From UBA2210 sp036825195 (GTDB lineage: Bacteria > Desulfobacterota > Syntrophia > Syntrophales > UBA2210), in NCBI GenBank assembly GCA_036825195.1, contig DAISYQ010000001.1, positions 62,001-126,000 on the forward strand: DNA of 64,000 nucleotides, in the 5' to 3' direction. The notes below the pieces were generated by a model. That model worked only from the letters and a program-made list of their open reading frames with translations, did no database searches and was not told where the DNA came from. The position numbers were made by a program, and so were the translations under genes. The stretch's first letter is position 1. Every line of letters begins with the position of its first letter. Of the stretch, positions 18,127 through 25,340 are shown in pieces.

Positions 18127-18781
18127 ACCCGACCCCGCGTATCGTATGAATCAGCTTCTCCGGGAAGCCCCTGTCTATCTTGTCTCTCAGACGACTGATA
18201 CGGGCCTCCACCACATTCGTCATGGGATCGAAGTTGTAATCCCACACGTGCTCCATGATCATGGTCCGAGAAACCACTCTCCCGGCATTGCGCATGAGAT
18301 ATTCCAGAAGCGAAAATTCAAGGGGCTGGAGCTCTATCTTTTCGCCTCCCCGTTCGACCTCTCTCGTGATCAGATTCATGGAAAGATCCCTGAAGACGAG
18401 CCGCGTCGGTTCGGTCGCTCCGCTGGCCCGTCTGATGAGGGCCTGAATGCGGGCGAGCAATTCGGAGAAGGCGAAGGGCTTCGTCAGATAATCGTCACTC
18501 CCCTTCTGGAGTCCCCTGATCCGGTCGTCTACGGAACTCCTTGCACTGAGGACGATAACGGGGGTGGTTATCTTCGCGTCCCGCACCTTTTCTATCAGAG
18601 AAAGTCCGTCGAGTTTCGGAAGCATAATATCGATAATGGCGGCGTCGTAGGGTTCGGAGAGCGCCAGATGGAGCCCTTCCTCCCCGTCGGCCGCATGATC
18701 GATGGCATATCCCGCCGCTTCGAATCCCTTGATTATGAAGGAGGCTATCTTGATGTCATCTTCAACAAGCAGGAGCCGCAT
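18104..18781 (-). CDS. OmpR-family response regulator
   Basis: 225 residues. The receiver domain has the acidic pair at 8-9, phospho-acceptor Asp51 (IIDIMLPKLDG), and Lys101 (LTKPF). It is followed by a winged-helix DNA-binding domain (EYLMRNAGRVVSRTMIMEHVWDY region, then RISRLRDKID). Receiver and output domains resemble CusR/CopR-type regulators. It is transcribed first in the regulator-kinase pair. I infer that htrA, two genes downstream, is a target. Confidence 0.93.
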   Translation of the reverse strand: MRLLLVEDDIKIASFIIKGFEAAGYAIDHAADGEEGLHLALSEPYDAAIIDIMLPKLDGLSLIEKVRDAKITTPVIVLSARSSVDDRIRGLQKGSDDYLTKPFAFSELLARIQALIRRASGATEPTRLVFRDLSMNLITREVERGGEKIELQPLEFSLLEYLMRNAGRVVSRTMIMEHVWDYNFDPMTNVVEARISRLRDKIDRGFPEKLIHTIRGVGYVLKETD

Positions 18782-18851
18782 AATTTCTCCCTAACTCGAA
18801 GAGTGCGAAAGGTACGGTACATCCCTTGCATCCTTGCCGTTTTCCGGTTTT

Positions 18852-19112
18852 TCATTCAGTCTCCCGAATCAGAACTGCCCATCCGTTAAACAGTCTGCTG
18901 TGTCTGAGGATCCATTCATCTCCCTGCCGGGTCCTGACCTTGAAGTAGTCGATTCCCGCCTCTCGCGGGTCTCCGCTCCCCTCGTACCAGCGATCGACAA
19001 TCTCCGCCACCTCCCACCGCTTTCCCCGAAAGGTAAAGGCCGTCGGGCGTTCATCGGCCTTATAGCCACTGTAGCATTCAACCTTTACGGTATCGAGACG
19101 GTGAGTCATCAT
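18852..19112 (-). CDS. Small conserved protein (DUF6504-like)
   Basis: 86 residues with the segments VECYSGYKADERPTAFTFRG and VAEIVDRWYEGSG, then YFKVRTRQGDEWILRHSRLFNGW. This looks like a small beta-barrel protein family known only as hypothetical (DUF6504, from memory). It is cytoplasmic, with no membrane segment. Its ATG overlaps the stop of the PH-domain gene upstream, so the two are translated together. Function is unknown. Confidence 0.75.
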   Translation of the reverse strand: MMTHRLDTVKVECYSGYKADERPTAFTFRGKRWEVAEIVDRWYEGSGDPREAGIDYFKVRTRQGDEWILRHSRLFNGWAVLIRETE

Positions 19113-19564
19113 ACATTCAATGGTGACGGAATTCTCTCTACAATCTTCCGTCTCAGTTCATTCGGGGCCGCAACTCTGTGAAATACGTCCATCGTTTTAT
19201 CGGCGCCGATGATGATAATCGTACCAAAATCGAATTGCTTTCCAATTATACCCTGCTTGACCTTGACGTCAACAATCTTCTCAAGGGGCAGGTCGAAAGA
19301 GAGCCGGTACAGGACACCGGTCTGAATGACAACCGATTCTTCACCCACGATGTAGTAGGAGGTCTTTACCTTGAAAAAAGTACATATTCCCGTGATGATC
19401 GCCAGGAGAAAAAAGATCCCTCCAATCGTCTGGTTCGCCTCTCCGCCATGGAGGATCAAGAACCCGAAAACGAGCCACAGAAGACTGCCCGTATAGACAA
19501 TCCAGTGCATCCGACCCTGGTACAGGATCCTTCCTTCCGCCGGAGGTCTTTCTAATAGTTTCAT
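19109..19564 (-). CDS. Membrane protein with bacterial PH domain
   Basis: 151 residues from the ATG at 19564; a TTG 27 bases upstream could extend it. Two membrane helices (about 20-40 and 45-65) are followed by a bacterial PH-like (bPH2, DUF304) domain: YYIVGEESVVIQTGVLYRLSFDLPLEKI. Many short proteins of this kind sit in the inner membrane with no known function. It is coupled by overlap to the small gene downstream. Confidence 0.75.
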   Translation of the reverse strand: MKLLERPPAEGRILYQGRMHWIVYTGSLLWLVFGFLILHGGEANQTIGGIFFLLAIITGICTFFKVKTSYYIVGEESVVIQTGVLYRLSFDLPLEKIVDVKVKQGIIGKQFDFGTIIIIGADKTMDVFHRVAAPNELRRKIVERIPSPLNV

Positions 19565-19672
19565 GCTGCTTGCATTATCCTCGAATAACAATCATATGAC
19601 ATCCATGTCGAAACAGACCGGGACTGTCATCCGTTATCGCGCCCGTCTCGTTTAGGACAGCGTGTCGATTTG

Positions 19673-19978
19673 TTACGCGTTCTGCAGTACCTTGATGATC
19701 CGCCCTTCGATCATATCTTTCGTTTTCTCCTGATAGGCCCGCATGTGCGGCGTCTTGAGATGGCGTTCGAGCGCTTCCAGATCGCGCCATTTTTCGATGA
19801 TCGTGACGACATCACCGTCCGGCTGCTGGACCGGCCATCCCGTGTCGAAGTCGACAGCGGGATAATACTCTATGCAACCCTCTTCCTGTACGACACTCGG
19901 GACCATTGCCTTGAAGATCACTACAAAGGCGTCACGATTCCCTGGTTTTATTCGTATCGTTGCGACAACAGTAATCAT
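19673..19978 (-). CDS. Antibiotic biosynthesis monooxygenase (ABM) family protein
   Basis: 101 residues in one ABM domain: MITVVATIRIKPGN start, EEGCIEYYPAVDF core, and an IIEKWRDLEALERHLKTPHM segment near the end. Such proteins form dimers with a ferredoxin-like fold. The family includes quinol monooxygenases such as YgiN and many proteins without known substrate. It stands as a single gene next to the nitroreductase gene (49-base gap, same strand), so the two may share a transcript. Confidence 0.85.
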   Translation of the reverse strand: MITVVATIRIKPGNRDAFVVIFKAMVPSVVQEEGCIEYYPAVDFDTGWPVQQPDGDVVTIIEKWRDLEALERHLKTPHMRAYQEKTKDMIEGRIIKVLQNA

Positions 19979-20027
19979 CTTCCTTTTCCTCCCTTTGCGG
20001 GGCGATACCCCTTTCTTATATAGTGAT

Positions 20028-20903
20028 CTACAACCAGTTCACACGCGCCGGTTTTCGCGAAATGAGCCTTTCATACGTGACAGCCGGGTAACCCGCGACG
20101 AAAGAGACGGGAACGATATGTTTTTCCGGAATATTGAGAATCTTCTTGAATTCCGGTGAGTCGTTTACGGCGAATACAAGGAATCCGCAAAAACAGGTCC
20201 CCAGTTCCAGGGCCTCCGCCATGAGGGCCATCTGCATGGCCGCCAGTCCTGCATCGACCATCGCCGATGTGCTCAAAGCCGGGTTCAGGTGAAGGACCAC
20301 AAGGGCGGGAGCATGGTAGAAGAGCCTGTCAATACCCTGCTCCATGAGTTCTTTCATCGTCTCCCAGGTGCTCACATAGAGCTTCCTTATGCGATAGTCC
20401 TGCGGAATGGGCTCTCCGGTTTGCCTGTTGCGATCAAAGGCGCGTTCTATCTCCTCCGCCTTGCGGTAGAGAAGGTCTATATTCGTGTCCCTGATCTGGG
20501 ACAGTTTTTCAGGTGTATGCACCACGGTATAATTCACTCCCTGGCGGTTTCCGCCTGTGGGAGCGAAACGGCCGGCCTGTATGATCCGTTCCAGTTTCTC
20601 CCGTTCAACGGGTCTTTTTTCAAACTGTCTGATACTCCTGCGGGCTCGGAAGAACGAAAACAGATCATCCGCCTCCGGATAGTCTTCCCTCCGGGGGGCC
20701 GGTTCAAATTCTGATGCGTCGAGCATCGGTATCTCAAGGGCATCCACGGGACAGATTGCCTTGCAGTGCCCGCAACGGATGCAGTCTTCGGGATTCGCGA
20801 CCCGCACCGACTGTTCTCCTTCTTCCAACACGTCTCTCACGCAGTCCGAGACACACAGACCGCAAAGGGTGCACTTCTTCTCATCTATGCGAACTGTTTC
20901 CAT
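20028..20903 (-). CDS. Nitroreductase with N-terminal 4Fe-4S ferredoxin domain
   Basis: 291 residues. The first 60 carry two 4Fe-4S motifs (CTLCGLCVSDCV and CIRCGHCKAICP). The rest is an FMN nitroreductase fold with RRSIRQFEKRPV and RFAPTGGNRQGVNY, and a C-terminal CGFLVFAV segment. Ferredoxin-nitroreductase fusions are common in anaerobes and let reduced ferredoxin feed the flavin; the natural substrate is usually unknown. A good promoter with an inverted repeat in its spacer lies just upstream (20939-20967). The ABM-family gene follows. Confidence 0.88.
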   Translation of the reverse strand: METVRIDEKKCTLCGLCVSDCVRDVLEEGEQSVRVANPEDCIRCGHCKAICPVDALEIPMLDASEFEPAPRREDYPEADDLFSFFRARRSIRQFEKRPVEREKLERIIQAGRFAPTGGNRQGVNYTVVHTPEKLSQIRDTNIDLLYRKAEEIERAFDRNRQTGEPIPQDYRIRKLYVSTWETMKELMEQGIDRLFYHAPALVVLHLNPALSTSAMVDAGLAAMQMALMAEALELGTCFCGFLVFAVNDSPEFKKILNIPEKHIVPVSFVAGYPAVTYERLISRKPARVNWL

Positions 20904-20938
20904 GGTAACCTTCTCTTCTGTATTTAAATGGCATAATC

Positions 20939-20967
20939 TATATATACAAGTACGCCTTGTATTGCAA
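20939..20967 (-). promoter_or_regulatory. Promoter of the nitroreductase gene with operator in its spacer
   Basis: TTGCAA (20962-20967) and TATATA (20939-20944) are 17 bases apart on the minus strand. The spacer region contains ATACAAG and CTTGTAT around a five-base centre (20944-20962), an inverted repeat reaching from -35 to -10. A repressor bound there would block the polymerase. No regulator gene is adjacent. Confidence 0.5.
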
Positions 20968-21144
20968 ATACCCGCAAGGGCGATACAGAACTGATGAGAA
21001 ATCGATCTCTATTCCCTTGTTTTTTCGTTATCCGTGTATTGACAATGAGGCGCGTATGAGCGACAGTGAGGTGCGTGAAGGTCGCTCTGTTATGTGAAAG
21101 ACAATTAGACCGCGCACAAAGATCAAAAAGGTGATAAAAATCTC

Positions 21145-21603
21145 ATGACTGTTAAAAAAGACTACGATCCGCGAATGCACTCGGCGGAACACATCCTGAA
21201 TCAGACAATGGTGCGCCTCTTTCAATGCGGCAGAAGCTTCAATGCCCACATAGAAAAGAAAAAATCCAAATGTGATTATCGCCTGGAGAGGGCTCCGATC
21301 GAAAAGGAGATCGCCGACATCGAACGGCGCGTCAATGACGTGATCGATATGAACCTGCCCGTCGGCGAACAATTCGTTCCCCGCAAAGAGGCCGAGGTAC
21401 GGTACAACCTTTCCAAGCTACCCGATGAAGCCGGTGACCCCTTGCGCATCGTCACGATCGGTGATTACGATGCCTGCCCCTGTATCGGCCCTCATGTAGC
21501 ATCGACGGGGGAAATCGGTCCCTTCCGTATCGTATCGACAAACCATGCCGACGGCGTCTTCAGGGTCCGGTTTAAACTGGAGACACCTCAGGAAAACTCG
21601 TAA
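21145..21603 (+). CDS. Free-standing AlaX-type tRNA editing (SAD) domain protein
   Basis: 152 residues, matching the second additional domain of alanyl- and threonyl-tRNA synthetases. Zinc-ligand candidates are His12 and His16 (MHSAEH) and Cys113 and His117 (CPCIGPH). Such AlaX proteins deacylate Ser-tRNA(Ala) or related mischarged tRNA in trans. There is no synthetase catalytic domain. AAAGGTGAT lies before the ATG. It is divergent from the nitroreductase gene and stands alone. Confidence 0.82.
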   Translation: MTVKKDYDPRMHSAEHILNQTMVRLFQCGRSFNAHIEKKKSKCDYRLERAPIEKEIADIERRVNDVIDMNLPVGEQFVPRKEAEVRYNLSKLPDEAGDPLRIVTIGDYDACPCIGPHVASTGEIGPFRIVSTNHADGVFRVRFKLETPQENS

Positions 21604-21640
21604 TATGAATTCTCACACCCGCGATTACGGTTAAAATGTG

Positions 21641-21669
21641 TTGACAAAAAAAGATGATCCAACTATATA
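21641..21669 (+). promoter_or_regulatory. Sigma-70-type promoter of tRNA-Gln
   Basis: TTGACA (21641-21646) and TATATA (21664-21669) are separated by exactly 17 bases. The tRNA begins about 70 bases after the expected transcription start, so the primary transcript has a 5' leader to be removed. Confidence 0.75.
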
Positions 21670-21747
21670 AATTTCTCAATCATACCTACGGTCCGTTGGT
21701 CACGTATCAAGACGGGGGTATGAGAATATAAACAGACACTTCCTTGC

Positions 21748-21821
21748 TGGGGGATCGTTCAATGGCAGGACACCGGACTCTGACTCCGTGAATCAAGGTT
21801 CAAATCCTTGTCCCCCAGCCA
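21748..21821 (+). tRNA. tRNA-Gln (anticodon CTG)
   Basis: 74 bases including an encoded CCA. Acceptor arms TGGGGGA and TCCCCCA pair fully. The anticodon loop reads CT-CTG-AC and the T arm is CAAGG-TTCAAAT-CCTTG. The lowest anticodon-stem pair appears to be a mismatch (C with T). It has its own promoter and a terminator right behind it. Confidence 0.93.
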
Positions 21822-21832
21822 TACAATATCGA

Positions 21833-21868
21833 GGGATTACGTTGCTACAGAGCGTAATCCCTTTTTTT
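21833..21868 (+). terminator. Intrinsic terminator of tRNA-Gln
   Basis: GGGATTACG and CGTAATCCC form a 9-bp stem (21833-21861), directly followed by seven T residues. Confidence 0.88.
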
Positions 21869-21954
21869 GTGCGGAGATGTTGTCCGGTTTCCGGTCGGCC
21901 TTTTTATATTTCACTGCATCAACAACGAACGATCTTCTCCCGCGGCATACTCCG

Positions 21955-22791
21955 TCAGCGGGGACGTCCGGCAAAATGCAGGCGACCGAGGTGAACTAGT
22001 CTGTCTATCGCCTGGACAACCAGAAATGCGCATCCGGCTACGACGATGATAGCGGCACCGGATGTGATATCATATGTGTATGAGAGCCAGAGCCCTCCGA
22101 TGGTAAACACCATACCCAGCAGGATCGAGCCGATCATCATACCCGCAAGCGACTTGACGTACTTTTCGACGATGAAGGGTGGAATCGTCAAAAGGGCGAT
22201 TACGAGGATCAAACCCACGACCTGAATGACCATGACGATCGTTACCGCCAGCATGCAGATCATCATGAAATACAATGTTCTGACCGGTACTCCGCGAATC
22301 CGGGCGAATTCTTCATCGTAGGACAGGGCCAGCAGGTCCTTGTAGAAAAAAACTACCAGGCCCGCGATCAGTACCGCAGCCGCGCTCATGATCCATAGAT
22401 CGGAGACCGGAACAGTCAGGATGCTCCCGAAGAGATAGCTCATGAGATCCACGTTATAACCGGGAGTCAGGTCGAGCAGCACGATGCCGCAGGCCATCCC
22501 CAGGGCCCAGATGACACCGATGATGGTATCGGCACGGTGTTTCGCCTTCAGCATCACCGCCGCCATGACCGCCGCCGCCATGAGAGCGAAACCGATGGTA
22601 CCCAGAAAGTAGGGCAGACTGAAGTAAAAGGCAAGGCCGATGCCCCCGTAAGCGGCATGGGCGATGCCTCCCGAAAGAAAGACGATACGGTTGACAACCA
22701 CGAGGGTTCCCATAATGCCGCATATGATACTCGCCAGCAACCCGGCCATCAGAGCATGGCGCATAAAGTCATATTGAAGAATCTCAACCAT
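21955..22791 (-). CDS. znuB: Zinc ABC transporter permease
   Basis: 278 residues from the ATG at 22791 (MVEILQYDF), eight bases after the ATPase stop; longer starts would overlap the ATPase gene. About eight membrane helices in the ABC-3 family arrangement, with GGIAHAAYGGIGLA and SYDEEFARIRGVP segments typical of ZnuB/TroC-type metal permeases. It forms the inner-membrane channel for zinc (or manganese) delivered by ZnuA. It is the third gene of the zinc operon; the regulator and the operator upstream favour zinc. Confidence 0.92.
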   Translation of the reverse strand: MVEILQYDFMRHALMAGLLASIICGIMGTLVVVNRIVFLSGGIAHAAYGGIGLAFYFSLPYFLGTIGFALMAAAVMAAVMLKAKHRADTIIGVIWALGMACGIVLLDLTPGYNVDLMSYLFGSILTVPVSDLWIMSAAAVLIAGLVVFFYKDLLALSYDEEFARIRGVPVRTLYFMMICMLAVTIVMVIQVVGLILVIALLTIPPFIVEKYVKSLAGMMIGSILLGMVFTIGGLWLSYTYDITSGAAIIVVAGCAFLVVQAIDRLVHLGRLHFAGRPR

Positions 22792-22798
22792 GGCACCG

Positions 22799-23572
22799 CT
22801 ACCTGTGTTCTTTGAGTACCCGATGCGGCAACCCGTGGGCGAGGAGTTCAACCGGACAGGCACCCGTCAGGGTATCCGGGTACATCATCTCAAACATATC
22901 TTCGGTGATTTCCGCTGTCCCGTGATAGTGAAGGTGTCTGTTCACACAGGCTATGGATTTTATGTAGGTGGAAATCACCATCAGGTCGTGGCTTACAACA
23001 AGGATCGTCACGTCTTCATTGAGCTTTTTGAGGAGCCGGTAAAAATCCGTCTGGCCTTTGGCATCTATGCTGGATGTGGGCTCGTCCAGGAGAAGCAGCC
23101 TGGGTTTTGTTACCATAGCTCTCGCGATGAGTACGCGCTGGCGTTGCCCTCCGGAGAGTTCATCGATTCGGGCCTCAGCGTAGGGGGCCATATCCATCTT
23201 TTCAAGGGCATCCAGCGCCTCGGATCGATCCCGTCCCGATCTCCCTTTCAGCCTCACTGCGGGTTTCAGCATACCCATCAATACGACATCCAAGGCAGTA
23301 ATGGGGAAGCTCCGATTACCGTTGATCTCCTGAGGGACATATCCGATGAAGTGTGAGGCCTTGGACGCGGGCAGACCCAGGACGCGGATGTACCCCTGAT
23401 CCGGTGAGAGCAACCCAAGGATCAATTTCAGTAAGGTTGTTTTCCCTCCGCCGTTGGGACCGATCACGGCAATAAAATCCCCCTGCCGGACATCGAAGTT
23501 CACCCTTTCCAGCACCGGATGACCGTTATAGGAAAAACTCATATTTCTTATTTCGACTACCGATGATTCCAT
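22799..23572 (-). CDS. znuC: Zinc ABC transporter ATP-binding protein
   Basis: 257 residues with Walker A (GPNGGGKTT, 38-46), the ABC signature LSGGQRQRV, Walker B (LLLLDEPTSSID) and the switch histidine (VVSHD). It powers the permease encoded next. It begins eight bases after the znuA stop. The C-terminal part is histidine-containing (NRHLHYHG), as in several ZnuC proteins. Confidence 0.93.
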   Translation of the reverse strand: MESSVVEIRNMSFSYNGHPVLERVNFDVRQGDFIAVIGPNGGGKTTLLKLILGLLSPDQGYIRVLGLPASKASHFIGYVPQEINGNRSFPITALDVVLMGMLKPAVRLKGRSGRDRSEALDALEKMDMAPYAEARIDELSGGQRQRVLIARAMVTKPRLLLLDEPTSSIDAKGQTDFYRLLKKLNEDVTILVVSHDLMVISTYIKSIACVNRHLHYHGTAEITEDMFEMMYPDTLTGACPVELLAHGLPHRVLKEHR

Positions 23573-23580
23573 TACGTTCC

Positions 23581-24471
23581 CTACCTGAGAACCGCCTCAA
23601 ACTGCGCCGCCACAGCACGAAGATTTTCAGCCCAGTCAGCCGCGAGTGGATCCGCAAGGGCCACCCTCCCGCCGATTTCTTTTGCCACCTGGTGGGCGCT
23701 CTTCAGTGAGAACTGGGGCTGCGCGAACACCACTTTGATATTATGTTTTCTGGCATAATCGATCAAGCCTTTTAACTGGGCTGGTTTCGGCTCCTTGCCT
23801 TCAATTTCAATCGGTACCTGTCTGAGGCCGTAGGCCTGAGCAAAATATCCCCAGGCCGGATGGAAGACCATGAATTGAAGATTCTCTTCCCCGGCAAAGA
23901 TGTCTCTCAGCTCTCCGTCCAGTTCAACGAGCATGGCGATAAAGGCTCGGTAATTGGCCTCGTACTGCGCCCGATGGATCGGATCGATCTCCTGAAGGTT
24001 CACCAGAATATTACGGGCCTGCACCATGACCAGAGGCGGAGAAAGCCAGACATGCGGATCAAGAATGCCATGATCATCATGTCCCGCTTTATGACCCTCT
24101 TCCTCATCATGGTGATGTCCAATCATGGGTATCTTTCGGATTCCCTGTTCGGTGTGCACGATTTTCATTGCGGGATTGGCTGACGCGATCTTTTCCAGCC
24201 AGATTTTTTCGAAGGGCACACCGATTGAAAAGTAGATGCGTGCCTTCGAGAGGGCCACCATCTGTGCCGGCTTGGGCTCATAGGTGGCCGGGCTGGCACC
24301 CGGTTCAACCATTACACGGACATCAATCAAATCTTTGCCGATCTGTTCCACAAAGAACTTCTGGGGAAGAACGCTGACAAAGACCGGTATCTTATCGGCC
24401 GCGGAAGCAGTCGACGTCATGACGAGACCCGTCAGAAGAAAAAAACAAAAAACTTTCAGTACATTAAGCAT
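23581..24471 (-). CDS. znuA: Zinc ABC transporter periplasmic binding protein
   Basis: 296 residues from the ATG at 24471, which starts a clear signal peptide (LLTGLVMTSTASA). A longer frame to 24645 would run back through the leader and promoter and is rejected. It has the cluster A-I fold markers: YEPKPAQM, a histidine/acid-rich loop (HHHDEEEGHKAGHDDHG, near residues 122-138) typical of zinc binders, DPHVWLSP, and HPAWGYFAQAYGL. It captures zinc for ZnuBC. It is controlled by a consensus promoter, a palindromic operator and a structured leader (24472-24620). Confidence 0.93.
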   Translation of the reverse strand: MLNVLKVFCFFLLTGLVMTSTASAADKIPVFVSVLPQKFFVEQIGKDLIDVRVMVEPGASPATYEPKPAQMVALSKARIYFSIGVPFEKIWLEKIASANPAMKIVHTEQGIRKIPMIGHHHDEEEGHKAGHDDHGILDPHVWLSPPLVMVQARNILVNLQEIDPIHRAQYEANYRAFIAMLVELDGELRDIFAGEENLQFMVFHPAWGYFAQAYGLRQVPIEIEGKEPKPAQLKGLIDYARKHNIKVVFAQPQFSLKSAHQVAKEIGGRVALADPLAADWAENLRAVAAQFEAVLR

Positions 24472-24498
24472 TATAGAACGATTCCTCTCTTCCGTAAT

Positions 24499-24546
24499 AA
24501 AAAAACACCCGACCTCACGGCAATGAGATCGAGTCTGACTCAACTC
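24499..24546 (-). promoter_or_regulatory. Leader attenuator of the znuACB operon
   Basis: On the minus strand an 11-bp stem (24507-24517 with 24524-24534, two G-U pairs, six-base loop) is followed by seven T residues (24499-24505). This is an intrinsic terminator 30-60 bases before znuA. Its upstream arm can instead pair with 24537-24546 (GAGTTGAGTC), so the two hairpins exclude each other: terminator against antiterminator. A smaller stem AGGC-GAGGT-GCCT (24555-24567) precedes them. This is riboswitch-like or protein-controlled attenuation. I cannot match it to a known riboswitch class. Confidence 0.6.
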
Positions 24547-24576
24547 CCCGAAGCAGGCACCTCGCCTATCATGCTC

Positions 24577-24594
24577 ATGCAAATGCATTTGCAT
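24577..24594. promoter_or_regulatory. Zur-type palindromic operator
   Basis: ATGCAAATGCATTTGCAT is a perfect 18-bp palindrome that overlaps the last base pairs of the znuA -10 box and covers its expected start site. The TGCAAAT...ATTTGCA pattern suits a Fur-family dimer. The neighbouring divergent gene encodes such a protein. Zinc-bound repressor would therefore block znuACB. Confidence 0.75.
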
Positions 24595-24620
24595 TATACC
24601 ATCAGAGAATGCTCTGTCAA
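24593..24620 (-). promoter_or_regulatory. Consensus sigma-70 promoter of znuACB
   Basis: On the minus strand TTGACA (24615-24620) and TATAAT (24593-24598) are perfect consensus boxes with a 16-base spacer. Such a strong promoter fits a gene set that is normally held off by a repressor. Confidence 0.85.
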
Positions 24621-24625
24621 CTTCT

Positions 24626-24668
24626 ATTTGCAAAAAGATTTGCAATAAGGATGGTAATGGATTATTAT
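24626..24668 (+). promoter_or_regulatory. Promoter of the fur/zur gene with repeated TTTGCAA motif
   Basis: ATTTGCAA occurs twice as a direct repeat (24626-24633 and 24638-24645), sharing the half-site of the 24577-24594 palindrome. The second copy contains TTGCAA, which with TATTAT (24663-24668, 17-base spacer) makes a plausible + strand promoter. The regulator may thus also repress itself. Confidence 0.5.
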
Positions 24669-24691
24669 CATTATGTTCTGGAGGTTCGGAG

Positions 24692-25066
24692 ATGAAACGA
24701 AAGACAGTTCAAAGAAATGCGATTCAAGAGACCTTTCTGACGGAAAGCCGCCCCATGCGGGTTGATGAGATTCTGCAATTAGGCCGGAAGACGGTGGAAT
24801 CGCTCAATCAGGCGACGGTATATCGAAACCTGAAGACGCTGGTTGATGACGGATGGCTGAAGACGATCCATCATCCGAAGTTAGGCGTCTTTTACGAAAG
24901 GGTGGACAAAAAACATCACCATTACTTTCACTGTCATGCCTGCGACCGTCTCTTTGACGTTCCCGGATGTGCTCTGCATGGAAAAGAACCCGACCTTCCC
25001 GGTTTTGTTGCGGAGCGGCATGAGGTCTTTTTCTTCGGAGTATGTCCGTCCTGTTCACACTCGTAA
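24692..25066 (+). CDS. zur: Fur-family transcriptional regulator, probably zinc-responsive (Zur)
   Basis: 124 residues. The N-terminal winged helix has TVYRNLKTLVDDGWLKTI (recognition region near 49-66). The metal-binding half has HHHYFHCHACDRLFDVPGC and a C-terminal CPSC pair, giving two CxxC-type zinc ligand sets as in Fur/Zur. It is slightly shorter than E. coli Fur. GGAGGTTCGGAG precedes the ATG. It is divergent from znuACB, with TTTGCAA operators between them, which is the basis for calling it Zur rather than Fur or PerR. Confidence 0.85.
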   Translation: MKRKTVQRNAIQETFLTESRPMRVDEILQLGRKTVESLNQATVYRNLKTLVDDGWLKTIHHPKLGVFYERVDKKHHHYFHCHACDRLFDVPGCALHGKEPDLPGFVAERHEVFFFGVCPSCSHS

Positions 25067-25163
25067 GAACGACCGGTATAGAATTCAATCCTTACAACGA
25101 ATTGGCACCTATATTGAAAGGTCGATAGAAGACTTCCCTCGCTTGTAGTCTAACCAACTGCAC

Positions 25164-25340
25164 CTATTGATTAACGACAAGCATGTGCATCACACTGAAT
25201 TGATCCCTGCATCGGGGACAGATATCGTTTGTATGATCCACTCCCATTTCCTGAAGATAGATATGTGAAATTTCCTCGGCAGGACTGATAACGATCTCGT
25301 CTTCTCCATACTCCCTAAAGCATCCTTGGCATATCCTCAT
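25164..25340 (-). CDS. Small double-CxxC (zinc-ribbon-like) protein
   Basis: 58 residues, below the usual annotation cut-off. The ATG at 25340 follows GAGGGGGAAT, an excellent ribosome-binding site. The protein starts MRICQGCFREYG and ends CPRCRDQFSVMHM, with two CxxC pairs 37 residues apart (Cys4/Cys7 and Cys41/Cys44) joined by an acidic linker. This spacing suggests one zinc or iron site made by both pairs. It has no membrane segment. Located close to the zinc regulator but on the other strand; function unknown. Codon composition and the strong ribosome-binding site argue for a real gene. Confidence 0.7.
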   Translation of the reverse strand: MRICQGCFREYGEDEIVISPAEEISHIYLQEMGVDHTNDICPRCRDQFSVMHMLVVNQ

